From positions 9,510 through 73,509 of the forward strand of contig CAZXPW010000019.1 of NCBI GenBank assembly GCA_964643355.1: a stretch of 64,000 nucleotides of DNA. Reading direction: 5' to 3'. The notes under the pieces are model-generated. The model ran no database searches. It worked only from the letters and a program-made list of their open reading frames with translations, and was not told where the DNA came from. Made by a program: the position numbers and the translations under genes. The DNA comes from FEN-1350 sp964643355. Lineage in GTDB: Bacteria > Planctomycetota > Phycisphaerae > Sedimentisphaerales > Anaerohalosphaeraceae. Below are positions 9,372 through 18,541 of the stretch, in pieces; within the stretch, counting starts at the first letter, position 1, and the number at the start of each line of letters is the position of its first letter.

Positions 9372-10565
9372 TCAGAATGATTGTTCCGGTTCGTCCGCGG
9401 GCACCGGAGGATTTGCGGGCTTCTCGGCCGGTGTTGAACCCTCGGCCGGTTTTTCCTCGGGAACGGCCACAGGGGCTTCGGCCGGTTTGGGGGCGTCGGT
9501 TTTGGGTTCTTCCTTCTTGATATCCTCAAGCAGATCGGCCATCTTTTTGGTCAACGACTGGGCCTTGTACGAGGGAATCGTGTAGATCCACCCCTTGTGC
9601 TTGGCGGAAAACGCCACGGCCTTATCTCGAGCCAGAAGCTTGGCCTCTTTCTTTTTGAGTTCTTCCTCGGAATCCTTCGCCGTCCGATCGATCGTCACAT
9701 CCGTGGTATCCAGAAACGCCGCATCGCATTTGGCATAATACTTTTCGTCCTTCTTGGCGATCGCCAGCGTATATTGCGTGGTATCCTTGAGCTGCGCGAC
9801 ATAGGTTGAATCGAATTTCAGGTCCGAGGTCTTGTCCGATTCCTTCTGAACATCATCCAAATACAACCCGGCAAGGGCTTCGAACACTGTTCGGTACTCG
9901 CTGCCTTTGAATTGTTTTCCTTCGGGCATCTTGTCCAGGGAGATGTTCCCCTGATCGGGCTTATTGAGCACATAGGCGCCGTCCGGAACGGTTACGGTGA
10001 CTTTCACGATCTCGTCGCGGTTGGGATTGGTCAATTCTTTTTCGACAAAATCCATGGGACTCATGTATGGCCAGTTGTTTTCCGATACTCGATATACCTT
10101 GTCCGAATCAACCGGGCGAACATAGACCTCGCTGGTCTGCTCGTGGGGTTTGGACAGCCAAAAACCCGCCAGCGTTTTCGATTCGGCATCCTGCAAAATG
10201 ACTTTGTATCGGGCGGTTTCATCCGTAACGCCCAGATCGGCGTGATTGGCCTTGTTATCCGTCTTCAATTCCGCGGGCTTGAGATCCAAACAAGCCGCCA
10301 AGATCGAATTGATCTCGCTGGTTTTGGCCGGGTAGTTGTCTTTGGTTTCAACCAGAAATCCCTTGGCTCCGCGGACCAGTCGCACCTTGTCCTTATCCAG
10401 CGTCAAGTCGATCGCGGCGATCTTCTCCTGGGGAAGTCCCTGGATCAGATATTGGGGAACATCGGGCATCGAGGGCTTGCGGTTAGCCCAATAAGACTGG
10501 GCAATCGCCCAAGAGAGCATCACGGCTGCAACAACACCGAGAATCGTCAGTTTTTGATTGTTCAT
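9372..10565 (-). CDS. DUF4340 domain-containing membrane-anchored protein
   Basis: About 397 residues: an N-terminal membrane helix (residues 5-25), an exported mixed alpha/beta region with the DUF4340 pattern (IAAIDLTLDKDKVRLVRG early, NNWPYMSPMDFVEKEL mid-protein), and a Pro/Glu/Ala-rich C-terminal tail. DUF4340 genes commonly follow GldG-type genes, and this one lies 28 bases after such a gene. It probably belongs to the same envelope ABC complex. The start at 10565 follows an AGGAG site; a frame opening at 10610 would overlap the upstream gene. Confidence 0.85.
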   Translation of the reverse strand: MNNQKLTILGVVAAVMLSWAIAQSYWANRKPSMPDVPQYLIQGLPQEKIAAIDLTLDKDKVRLVRGAKGFLVETKDNYPAKTSEINSILAACLDLKPAELKTDNKANHADLGVTDETARYKVILQDAESKTLAGFWLSKPHEQTSEVYVRPVDSDKVYRVSENNWPYMSPMDFVEKELTNPNRDEIVKVTVTVPDGAYVLNKPDQGNISLDKMPEGKQFKGSEYRTVFEALAGLYLDDVQKESDKTSDLKFDSTYVAQLKDTTQYTLAIAKKDEKYYAKCDAAFLDTTDVTIDRTAKDSEEELKKKEAKLLARDKAVAFSAKHKGWIYTIPSYKAQSLTKKMADLLEDIKKEEPKTDAPKPAEAPVAVPEEKPAEGSTPAEKPANPPVPADEPEQSF

Positions 10566-10593
10566 GGTCTTCGCTCCTGAGATGAAATGCCGA

Positions 10594-12633
10594 TTAGGCG
10601 TCACTGGCATGACTGATGTACATTTTGCGCATCATGCTGCGGCGAACGCCCACAAGAATCGCCAAAACCAGAATCAAAATCGGTCCCGGCAGCGTACAGA
10701 AGTTCCGCAAACGCGATTCCATCCGCTCGATTTCCTTGCGTTTGGTTTCCTTGACCTTTCGCAATTCGAGCTTGGCTTTGTAAATATCTTCCTCGATCTT
10801 CCTCTTTTCACTCATAATCGTATTGGCGATCAGGTCGTCCTGGCCTTCCTTGACCGAGGCGAGCTTCTGATTGAGTTGTTGCTGCCACTGATCAATCTGG
10901 GCCTGCAGCTTGGTTTCTTCCTCGCGGGAGGCCTCTTCGGCCTGCGTCTCAATCTGATCGACCTTCACAAACGGCCGCTTGAAGTTGCCCCGCGACCGGA
11001 TCGAGATCAGAGCGCTGGAACCGGCCAGATCTTCGAGCGTATTGAGAACCAGCGAACTGTTGTCCTCGACGACGGTGATGCCGAAGAAGGTTTGCCGATA
11101 GGCGACGATATCGCTGATGAAATCGACATCGGCAAATACCACGACGGCACAATCCGCTGAGGCCTCGGTCAAACCGGTCAGTTTCTCCGTTTTGGTCTCC
11201 TTTTTCTCGTCCGGTTTCGCGGCCGGATCATCCGGATCCTGATCCGGCTTATCCGCCGCAATTTCGACGCCATTCGGGAAAGCCGACTTGAGCCGACCGG
11301 TAATCAGATACCCCATCGCCACCGGCTCGGTTCCCGGAACAAACTTGCGGATCAGCTGCGAGTAGTCCGGCATCATCAACTCAAACGAACTGGACACCTT
11401 CCATGCGTTTCCTTTGGCGGTCGTGGTCAGCAGCGGGGTAAGCTTGACATTGGCCGATGGAGATTCCGACGAAGGACTGGTCGACGGGCTGTCGCTCGTC
11501 TGTGGGGCGATGATCGGCGCTGGACGCAGAACGCCCGGAAACATCAGGTTGACCGAGTTCAGAGACGCCGTTACGGCCACATCCGTATTAAACGAATTCT
11601 TTTCCTTTTGCAGACGCAGAATGCCGATGATCTTTTCGGGCCTCTGATTGGGCCGCGGAGAACCGGTCACCGCCAACTCCAGATCGCCTGCGAAAGTATT
11701 CTCGGGCATTTCCAGCCCCCAGGCCTTGAGCAGATTCGGAAGCCCCGAGCTGCTACTTTGGTCCATCATGCCCATCTGTCGCTGCATCGGATTGGGCCGA
11801 TCAATCACGGCATGGGGATCCTGGAAAATAATCGTCCGCCCCCCTTTAAGAATAAACTGGTCAATCGCCCATTGCGTCTTCTCCGATAGATTTTTGGGAT
11901 GAATGACCATCAGGATATCGACATCCTTGATCTCCTGCGTATCGGTGGGAACGGAGCTTACCTCGTAGGACTGTTTGAGATGCGTTACAATTCCCCAAGC
12001 CGGCTGGGGCTGCTGACCCTGCATCCGCATCATCTGGGCCATATACCCATTCATGTCGTCGCCCATCACGGGCAATGGACTGAGGATCCCGATCTTTTTC
12101 TTGGCCCGCGTGATCGCCGTATCGATCAGATAGGCGATGTCGTATTCGACGAAACTCTGCCGATCGGGCGAGAAAAAGTCGATGGTTTTGGTCACGCCAA
12201 ACTGGGTCTGGACGACCAGTCCGAAGAAAAAGTTCTCGTCTTCGGAAATCGCGAATCGCTTAAGGTTGTACCGAATCGCCTCCAGCTCATCGTCGCTGTA
12301 CGGCCGGGGATCAATCACCTCCAATTGCACCATTCCCTTGCCGGCCTTGACGAACTCGTCCAGCAGCGCCCGAACATAATAATAATAGTTATTGAAGAAA
12401 CGAATCTGGTCGTTGGCTTTCAGCGTCGCGGTTTTGGTGTAATACAGTTTCATCCGAATCGGCTGGTTGAGACCGCCGAGAATCTGTTTGGCTCCGTTCG
12501 ACAAGGTGTACAGTTTCTGGTCGGTGATATCCAATCGCCACGACCGCATCAGGTTTTGGCAGATACTGATGGCCGAAAAACCGATAACGCCGATAAACAG
12601 AACGGCCAAACTGGCACGAAAGGTCCGGTTCAT
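10594..12633 (-). CDS. GldG-like ABC transporter accessory protein
   Basis: This 679-residue protein has an N-terminal membrane helix, a large periplasmic region of the GldG/ABC_transp_aux type (LDITDQKLYTLSNGAK, FFSPDRQSFVEYDIAYL, VHPKNLSEKTQWAIDQF), a Gln/Glu-rich coiled coil near residues 570-640, and a C-terminal helix (LPGPILILVLAILVGV). In other bacteria GldG pairs with the GldF permease and GldA ATPase. The start overlaps the permease stop by one base (TAATG), showing tight coupling. Substrate unknown; gliding is not implied. Confidence 0.87.
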   Translation of the reverse strand: MNRTFRASLAVLFIGVIGFSAISICQNLMRSWRLDITDQKLYTLSNGAKQILGGLNQPIRMKLYYTKTATLKANDQIRFFNNYYYYVRALLDEFVKAGKGMVQLEVIDPRPYSDDELEAIRYNLKRFAISEDENFFFGLVVQTQFGVTKTIDFFSPDRQSFVEYDIAYLIDTAITRAKKKIGILSPLPVMGDDMNGYMAQMMRMQGQQPQPAWGIVTHLKQSYEVSSVPTDTQEIKDVDILMVIHPKNLSEKTQWAIDQFILKGGRTIIFQDPHAVIDRPNPMQRQMGMMDQSSSSGLPNLLKAWGLEMPENTFAGDLELAVTGSPRPNQRPEKIIGILRLQKEKNSFNTDVAVTASLNSVNLMFPGVLRPAPIIAPQTSDSPSTSPSSESPSANVKLTPLLTTTAKGNAWKVSSSFELMMPDYSQLIRKFVPGTEPVAMGYLITGRLKSAFPNGVEIAADKPDQDPDDPAAKPDEKKETKTEKLTGLTEASADCAVVVFADVDFISDIVAYRQTFFGITVVEDNSSLVLNTLEDLAGSSALISIRSRGNFKRPFVKVDQIETQAEEASREEETKLQAQIDQWQQQLNQKLASVKEGQDDLIANTIMSEKRKIEEDIYKAKLELRKVKETKRKEIERMESRLRNFCTLPGPILILVLAILVGVRRSMMRKMYISHASDA

Positions 12634-13364
12634 TAGCTCGCCTTCCTTTCATTCAGAATAACACTGGAAGCCCAGATCCACCCGATGATCAGCAGGATGA
12701 AATACGACAGGTCCCGAAATTCGAGAACCCCCTTGAGGATCGAATCAAAGTGGTCCTGGATACTGAAACTTTCAATCGTTCTGACCACCCCGGCCGGCAG
12801 AACCGTGGATAAATAATTTAGTGTGGTCGGCATCCCCGCATAGACCAGAATCGCACAGGCGGATACCGAGAGAATAAAACTGATCACCTGGTTTTTGGAC
12901 AGGGCCGAGAAAAAGGAGCCAATCGCCAGGAAGGAACCGGCCATCAGAAAACTTCCGATGTACCCGGTGATGATCAGGCCCATGTCCGGATCTCCCAGAT
13001 AGATGACCGTGGCCGGAACCGGGAAGGTCAGGATCAAGGCGATCGCCAAAAATGCCCACGCCGCAAAGAACTTGCCCAGGACCGCCTGGGGAACGGTAAT
13101 CGGCAAAGTGAACAGCAACTCCACCGAACCGGTCCGCCGCTCTTCCGACCACATTCGCATCGCGGTGGAGGGCACCATAAAGATAAACAACAACGGCAGG
13201 TTCATAAAAAAGGTCCGCAGATCCGCTTGCCGAATCTCGAAAAAACCCTGCTTAAAGGTCAGATACCCGGCAAAGAAGAGAAAAATAACCAGAAAGACAT
13301 ACGCCACCGGCGTGGCGAAATAGCCCTTCAGTTCGCGTTTGAAAACCGAGCAAAATCCATTCAT
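12633..13364 (-). CDS. ABC-2 type transporter permease (GldF-like)
   Basis: 243 residues with about six membrane helices. It has the ABC-2 permease feature of a cytoplasmic N-terminus (FKRELKGYFATPVAYVFL) and the conserved MRMWSEERRTGSVELLFTL loop between the second and third helices. This loop is characteristic of the GldF/NosY group. It pairs with the ATPase upstream and the GldG-like protein downstream. GGGGA lies seven bases before ATG 13364. Confidence 0.9.
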   Translation of the reverse strand: MNGFCSVFKRELKGYFATPVAYVFLVIFLFFAGYLTFKQGFFEIRQADLRTFFMNLPLLFIFMVPSTAMRMWSEERRTGSVELLFTLPITVPQAVLGKFFAAWAFLAIALILTFPVPATVIYLGDPDMGLIITGYIGSFLMAGSFLAIGSFFSALSKNQVISFILSVSACAILVYAGMPTTLNYLSTVLPAGVVRTIESFSIQDHFDSILKGVLEFRDLSYFILLIIGWIWASSVILNERKAS

Positions 13365-13395
13365 CGTTCAATCCCCTTTCGATCGACGAACATCA

Positions 13396-14130
13396 TTAAG
13401 CAACATGGCGGGTCTTCGTGATCTTGCGGAAGACCTCGTCCAGCGAGGCGCTATATTTCTGTTTCAATTCGGCCGGCGTCGAATCCACCAGGATCTTCCC
13501 GCGGGCGACAATGATTGTGCGGGTGCAAACGGCCTCAACTTCTTCCAGGATGTGCGTGGAAACGATGATGCATTTGTCTTTGGCCATCTTGTTGATGAGT
13601 TGGCGGACTTCGTGTTTCTGGTTGGGATCCAATCCGTCGGTCGGTTCGTCGAGGATTAGAACCTTCGGATCGTGGATCAGGGTCTGGGCCAGACACACGC
13701 GCCGGCGATACCCTTTGGACAAGGTCTCGATCGTCTGGTGATAGACCGATTCGATCGAACAGGTCTTGACCACCCGATCCAAGGCCTGACGACGCGCGGC
13801 TCCTTTTATTTCGCGGGCATCACAGATAAAGCTCAGAAAGCCGGCCACAGTCATTTCCGGATAGGCCGGGGCGTTCTCGGCCAGATAGCCGATCGACTTG
13901 CGCACGCCCACGGGGTCGGTGATGATGTCGTGGCCGCAAACGGTGGCGGTACCGCTGTCGGGAGGTAGAAAGCAGGCCAGCATTTTCATGGCTGTGCTCT
14001 TGCCGGCCCCGTTGGGGCCCAGGAAACCCAGGACCTCGCCCTGGCCGACATCGAAACTGATGCCATCGACCGCCACCACCGGGCCGAAGGTCCGCCGAAG
14101 GTTTTTCACGCTAATCAGTAGATTGTCCAT
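13396..14130 (-). CDS. ABC transporter ATP-binding protein (GldA-like)
   Basis: About 244 residues of a single ABC cassette: Walker A GPNGAGKST, Q-loop followed by YLAENAPAYPEMTV, signature LSKGYRRRVCLAQ, Walker B VLILDEPTDGLDP, and a switch His in VSTHILEE. The signature SKGYRRR instead of SGGQ is usual for this exporter group. It is the first gene of the four-gene leftward operon. ATG 14130 is preferred because a frame opening 15 codons earlier has no ribosome site. Confidence 0.92.
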   Translation of the reverse strand: MDNLLISVKNLRRTFGPVVAVDGISFDVGQGEVLGFLGPNGAGKSTAMKMLACFLPPDSGTATVCGHDIITDPVGVRKSIGYLAENAPAYPEMTVAGFLSFICDAREIKGAARRQALDRVVKTCSIESVYHQTIETLSKGYRRRVCLAQTLIHDPKVLILDEPTDGLDPNQKHEVRQLINKMAKDKCIIVSTHILEEVEAVCTRTIIVARGKILVDSTPAELKQKYSASLDEVFRKITKTRHVA

Positions 14131-14331
14131 AGTCCTATTCCCAAACCAATAGATCACGAATATCCGGCCTCCCACGGCCGAGTTAAAAAGGAATATTGAA
14201 ACCCTTTTCCGCCGTTTGTCAAGCCCCCAGTTTGTATTCCAGTTTGTATTCCGTCTTCCCCCGGGTATGAGGGTTTACACCGGGTGGTTTTCTGGGTAGG
14301 ATACGACCGGATCCGAATCAGGAGCAACCCA

Positions 14332-15090
14332 ATGACACAGATTGTTCTTGCCGTCGGGGCCCACCCCGACGATGTGGAGTTTATGGCTGCCGGGACTCTG
14401 GCTCTGTTACGACAAAAGGGCTGGCAGATCCATACCGCTTCCCTGACGCCTGGCGACTGCGGGACGATGACCCACACACGCCAGGAAATCAGTCGTATCC
14501 GTAAAGCCGAGGCCTCGGCTTCCGCTGCTCTGCTGGGCGGAACCTATCATTGCCTTGAGTGTGACGATATGTTTATTGTTTACGATCGTTCAACCCTTCT
14601 GAAGGTCATTGGCCTGATCCGGACGGTTCGACCGGATCTGGTCTTTGCCCCCAGCCCCGAAGATTACATGGCTGATCACGAAAACACCAGTCGTCTTGTT
14701 TGGAATGCCTGTTTCGCGGCCGGAATTCCCAACATTCCAACACCGCAAGCCGAGCCGTTTCACCGGATTCCCTGCCTGTATTACATGGACCCGGTGGACG
14801 CCAAGGACAAATACGGCCAGCCGGTCGCCGCGGATCTGATGGTCGATATATCAGCCGTTGTGGACCTTAAAACACGGATGCTCGCCTGCCACGCCAGTCA
14901 GCGGGACTGGCTGCTGGCCCACCACGGAATCGACGAGTATCTGGACTCTATGAAGCGCCATGGTCGCCTACGAGGTCGGCAAGCCAACTGCGAATTCGCC
15001 GAGGCCTTTCGCCGACATCGCGGCCATAGTTTTCCGCAGGACGATCTGCTGAGCAAAGAACTCGGCGATCTGATCCGATCCGCCCGGTAA
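14332..15090 (+). CDS. PIG-L/LmbE-family N-acetylglucosaminyl deacetylase
   Basis: 252 residues with the zinc motif GAHPDDVEF near the N-terminus and the downstream DHENTSR motif. Family members deacetylate GlcNAc-linked substrates, as in bacillithiol (BshB) or GPI precursor synthesis. The next gene is a glucosamine-6-phosphate deaminase homologue 15 bases away, so the pair may process amino sugars. A GGAG site seven bases before ATG 14332 sets the start. Whether the substrate is GlcNAc-malate cannot be told. Confidence 0.88.
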   Translation: MTQIVLAVGAHPDDVEFMAAGTLALLRQKGWQIHTASLTPGDCGTMTHTRQEISRIRKAEASASAALLGGTYHCLECDDMFIVYDRSTLLKVIGLIRTVRPDLVFAPSPEDYMADHENTSRLVWNACFAAGIPNIPTPQAEPFHRIPCLYYMDPVDAKDKYGQPVAADLMVDISAVVDLKTRMLACHASQRDWLLAHHGIDEYLDSMKRHGRLRGRQANCEFAEAFRRHRGHSFPQDDLLSKELGDLIRSAR

Positions 15091-15105
15091 TACAAGGAGA
15101 AACGA

Positions 15106-16041
15106 ATGCCCCGAAAACTCAGTTTACTTGCCCCGGATTGGTGGGATTACACAACCCTTGACGAACAGATCCTCCAGGATGCTTCCCGTTTGTCGATCGC
15201 CGACATGGAACAAATGTCTCGAATGGGGTTCCGCGTAGTATTCTATGACACGCTCGAGGAGTTCTATCTGGCCGAGGCCCTCGAATACATTACGGCCTGG
15301 ATGCAATCGACTCCGGATAATCCCGTCGGCATCTGCGGTCCCATCGGACCAACGGAACAATTGCCCCTGGTTGCGCGGCTGGTCAACGAATTGGATCTGA
15401 ATCTGGGAAAAAAGGACGCGCACTTTTGGGGCATGGACGAATGGGTCATCGGTGACAAGGAAGTTGAACCGGATCACCCCCTCTCCTTCCGCAAGGCCGA
15501 CATGGAACTCTGTTTTGACCGGATCGACAAGAAACTTCGAATGCCGGAAAAGAACCTCCATTTTCCCACGGCCAACACCAAACCCTATATCCATAGCTGG
15601 GAAGGCATTCGATGCGCCGTAATGCAGGGCGGCCAAGGCGAGACCAAACACTGGGCCTTCAACGATCCCGTCCGTCGGCAAGGCGTTTACAAAGACACCC
15701 CCCCGACCCCTGCCGAGTACCGTAAACTGACCACGCGCATGGTCGATCTGCACCCAATCACGCTGATGCAAAACGCCCGCACTTCCGGCGGCGGAATGAT
15801 CACGGGCGTGCCGACGCGGGCGATGACCGTCGGCCCGATCGAGACCTGGAAGGCCGAGAAAGTCAGTATCTGGCAGGCCGGCTGCCACGACAACGCCCTG
15901 GGCATGAGATTAACGACTCTGATGATCGGAAAGAGAATCGCCGATTCGGCCGTGCCGATGTCCCTGCTGGCCGATCATCCCAATGTCCAGTTCAACTTTT
16001 ATCGCCGCGGCGTCGGTTCCTGCGCGGTCGAAATGCATTAA
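15106..16041 (+). CDS. Glucosamine-6-phosphate deaminase-like protein (NagB family)
   Basis: 311 residues, longer than typical NagB (about 266). The NagB/RpiA fold is supported by GICGPIGPTEQLPLV, HFWGMDEWVIG (NagB MDEY-like motif), and GGQGETKHWAFNDP, equivalent to the NagB catalytic loop (GGxGxDGHIAFNEP). The catalytic His is kept (His182) but the neighbouring Asp position is Thr180, and FNEP is FNDP. Function may therefore differ from classical GlcN6P deamination. It follows the PIG-L gene with an AAGGAGA ribosome site. Confidence 0.82.
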   Translation: MPRKLSLLAPDWWDYTTLDEQILQDASRLSIADMEQMSRMGFRVVFYDTLEEFYLAEALEYITAWMQSTPDNPVGICGPIGPTEQLPLVARLVNELDLNLGKKDAHFWGMDEWVIGDKEVEPDHPLSFRKADMELCFDRIDKKLRMPEKNLHFPTANTKPYIHSWEGIRCAVMQGGQGETKHWAFNDPVRRQGVYKDTPPTPAEYRKLTTRMVDLHPITLMQNARTSGGGMITGVPTRAMTVGPIETWKAEKVSIWQAGCHDNALGMRLTTLMIGKRIADSAVPMSLLADHPNVQFNFYRRGVGSCAVEMH

Positions 16042-16058
16042 CCGAAGATCGCGGGATC

Positions 16059-17786
16059 CTAAGGCGTCACCGAAATCCCATTGTTCAGCCATTCGGCTGC
16101 CAATGTCGCGAAATCTTCCAGATCCACGCGGCAGTCTCCGTTGGCGTCGGAATAGAGCCCAAGTCCGGCCGTATTGAAACACCGGGCCTGGTAAAATCGA
16201 AGGTCATCCACCCAGACCGTATCCACATCACCTTCGCCCTGTCCGGAACTCGATCCACTACCCACACCGACAGCAATTTTCGCGATTGCGGCCAGATTTA
16301 CACCTTGCGAAGCGATCGTGCTCAAATCGATCGTCCAGGGATTCCAACTGGTTGCCTGAATTGCATATCCCGGAAGGGCTGCAGTTCCAAAATGACCCTC
16401 GGAATCGTACAGTTTAACGAAAAGCGGTTGCTCGAAATTATCGCTTTTCCCACGGAAAAACAAGGATAACGCCTTGACTCCGTTGGCCGTCCAATCTTGC
16501 GCCGGATTCAGGGTTCGGGTGTATTGACGCAGATACGGCGCTTCGCGGTTCTTGACTTCCATTCGCATGGATTTGCTCGCCTGCGAAGCCGTGGTGGAAT
16601 CTATCGCGTTGGCGCTATTGGGATCCATGGGTTGCCCCGGAACCATGTTGGGGTCCCAAACCAGACGAAGCGATCGATCATTGGCATATGTTTCAAAATC
16701 CTCAAACGGAATCGATTCGGCGGTTGTGAAGCTCTGGGTTCTGCCTTCCACAATCCCTCCGGGTCCGACCATATCCACTCGCCACTGATATGTCTTGCCG
16801 GCATCCAGAATGCCCGGATTAAAAGATGTTCCGGCCGGCAAAAAGCGACTCATACTTCCGGCCTTTCCAAACCAGAGGATACGCGAAGTCGCATAGGCCG
16901 GCTCAACCCAGGTCAGCGTCGTGCCGCTCCATGCCGCATTGGTTGCCCCATCAACAGGCCCCAGACAAATCGCCGCCGGCCCATCAGACAGAGAACAGAT
17001 GTCATCAAACGAAACATGATAACCCGCGGGATTTTCCCTCTCGTTCATGGCGAAGATCGCGCTGACGCCGCTGGGAAACACGGGATGAACGGGAAAGGGA
17101 ACCGAGGAGGGTTGATTGCGTTCCCAGGAATCTTGCGCATTGGTGTCAACCAGGGTCGGCGTCCGTGCGATGAGGGGACCTCCTTTATAGGCGTACAGAC
17201 TTCCCGTAACATACACCGGATTCGATCCTACGACATCGAGTTCTGCATAAAAACTCCGCTGATTGATCACTCCCGGAACGGTGACTTCATACGCTTTGGC
17301 CATAATATGTTGCATCATGGCCACCTTCTGAATTTCAATCTGCACATTCGCCGGCCCATCGTACCAACTCACCAGCAGGACATAGGTCTTGGCCGCAATA
17401 AAACCGGGGGCCGGATACGGAGAGCCCGGACTAATGAAATATTCGGCGCGAGCCCCGATTCCATGCACAGACCGAGACGAATCCTCTCCGACATTGATCA
17501 CGGCTCCAATCCGGACATCCTGAAAGGATTCGTCCGAGGCGATGGCCGCTCCAAACGCTGATCCGTAAACCTTCACGCTGGTCGGCTCGTCGAGGGAAAG
17601 GTAATAATTTTCTCCCGAACCGGGTTTGAGACTGTGCGAATAGGTCTTGGTCAGATCCGGGTAACAATAGAACTTCCAGGTGGACAAGTCGTATGAACCG
17701 GAGCTGAAGCTCTCGATCCAGTTGCCGGTTACGATACTACCCATCAAACAAAAACCGAGTGTTACACATACCAATCGATTTGACAT
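16059..17786 (-). CDS. Secreted multidomain protein with C-terminal dockerin-like loop
   Basis: 575 residues: signal peptide (SNRLVCVTLGFCLMGSIVTG), a beta-rich N-terminal region, a fibronectin-III-like segment near residues 280-365 (TNAAWSGTTLTWVEP, YQWRVDMVGPGG), a carbohydrate-binding-like beta-sandwich at about 370-540 (EDFETYANDRSLRLVWD, VDTVWVDDLRFYQ), and a C-terminal loop DANGDCRVDLEDFATLAAEWL. It is probably a surface or secreted carbohydrate-binding protein. The start ATG 17786 follows GGAGGGA; a TTG 15 bases earlier is unlikely. It converges with the NagB-like gene. Confidence 0.8.
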   Translation of the reverse strand: MSNRLVCVTLGFCLMGSIVTGNWIESFSSGSYDLSTWKFYCYPDLTKTYSHSLKPGSGENYYLSLDEPTSVKVYGSAFGAAIASDESFQDVRIGAVINVGEDSSRSVHGIGARAEYFISPGSPYPAPGFIAAKTYVLLVSWYDGPANVQIEIQKVAMMQHIMAKAYEVTVPGVINQRSFYAELDVVGSNPVYVTGSLYAYKGGPLIARTPTLVDTNAQDSWERNQPSSVPFPVHPVFPSGVSAIFAMNERENPAGYHVSFDDICSLSDGPAAICLGPVDGATNAAWSGTTLTWVEPAYATSRILWFGKAGSMSRFLPAGTSFNPGILDAGKTYQWRVDMVGPGGIVEGRTQSFTTAESIPFEDFETYANDRSLRLVWDPNMVPGQPMDPNSANAIDSTTASQASKSMRMEVKNREAPYLRQYTRTLNPAQDWTANGVKALSLFFRGKSDNFEQPLFVKLYDSEGHFGTAALPGYAIQATSWNPWTIDLSTIASQGVNLAAIAKIAVGVGSGSSSGQGEGDVDTVWVDDLRFYQARCFNTAGLGLYSDANGDCRVDLEDFATLAAEWLNNGISVTP

Positions 17787-18286
17787 AATCTGTCCCTCCA
17801 AAAAGTGTTGTGGGGTTTGTTATCGACACCTGCCGGGTGTACAAACAAAGATGAAAGACAAAACGGTGAGGTCTTGACTTGCGTCAAAGCAGGTTTTAAT
17901 GTTTCATCATTCGATTCCTCCGGTTTAATTCCTCTCACTGATTATTATCCGATATTCGGCAGTCAGGGTCAAGCCCTGAATTGACGATTTTTCTCAACTC
18001 CCCCAAAAATCTAATCGGACACCCTTATCGTAAACGCTTGGAGGGGTTTTCTTCCCTGATTCTGGCTCCAGCGATATCCGCTGCCATGTGGTCACCACCA
18101 CCATCGATCGCCTGGTTGACTACTGCAAAAATACCCCCCCCTCCGCTCCGCCGCCTGCGTCCAGCAACGCATCACCCTGATCGACCGCAACCTGATACTC
18201 ATCAAACCGCCGAGAAAACGAATATCATGTATATGTAGGGAATATTTGCCGAAATATCTCCCGGCAAATATAAAGGGACAGACAAT
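17787..18286. other. Non-coding or decayed stretch before the transposase region
   Basis: About 500 bases without a convincing gene. Rightward open frames at 17981-18238 have low-complexity Pro-rich translation and no ribosome site. A short frame around 18070-18150 looks vaguely protein-like but has stops on each side, so it may be a relic. The first part should hold the promoter of the leftward secreted protein, but no clear -35/-10 pair was found. Confidence 0.4.
18242..18271. repeat. Perfect 10-bp inverted repeat
   Basis: ATATTTGCCG (18242-18251) and CGGCAAATAT (18262-18271) flank a 10-base spacer. It lies 15 bases upstream of the signal-peptide stub at 18287. It could be an operator or a weak hairpin; there is no T-run to make it a terminator. 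Confidence 0.6.
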
Positions 18287-18442
18287 ATGCGACGCTTAAT
18301 GAATACTTTCCTGAAAATGATTATTTGTACAATGCTCAGCATGTTGAGTTCGGCTATCCGGGGTCTTGAAATCGGCAACCTCTCTTGTTATATTTCTCCG
18401 TTACCGACCCCGAAGGGGTCGAATCCGAATAGCCCCGGATGA
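18287..18442 (+). pseudogene. Truncated secreted-protein gene (signal peptide stub)
   Basis: An AAAGGGA ribosome site precedes ATG 18287. The 51 codons begin with a credible signal peptide (MRRLMNTFLKMIICTMLSML, then SSAIRG). After about 28 residues the translation runs into the palindromic repeats upstream of the transposase (PLPTPKGSNPNSPG) and stops at 18440-18442. I infer that a secreted-protein gene lost its body when the repeats or transposase arrived. It could also be a functionless open frame. Confidence 0.35.
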
Positions 18443-18510
18443 AATCCGGGGGATTGAATCCGACAACCACTTCTGTTATATTCCTACATTACCGACCCCG
18501 AAGGGGTCGA
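18373..18510. repeat. Upstream REP-like palindrome cluster
   Basis: Two copies of GACCCCGAAGGGGTC (18406-18420 and 18494-18508) sit within an imperfect direct duplication of about 50 bases (near 18373-18422 and 18461-18510). Between them CCCCGGAT-gaa-ATCCGGGG forms a second palindrome (18433-18451). This is the arrangement of REP/BIME sequences next to a RAYT gene. Confidence 0.75.
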
Positions 18511-18541
18511 ACGAATCACGAATCCCGGAAACGAACAATCG

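Noticed and set aside
17981..18238. 85-codon rightward frame
   Set aside because: Low-complexity Pro-rich translation and no ribosome site; treated as a possible relic only.
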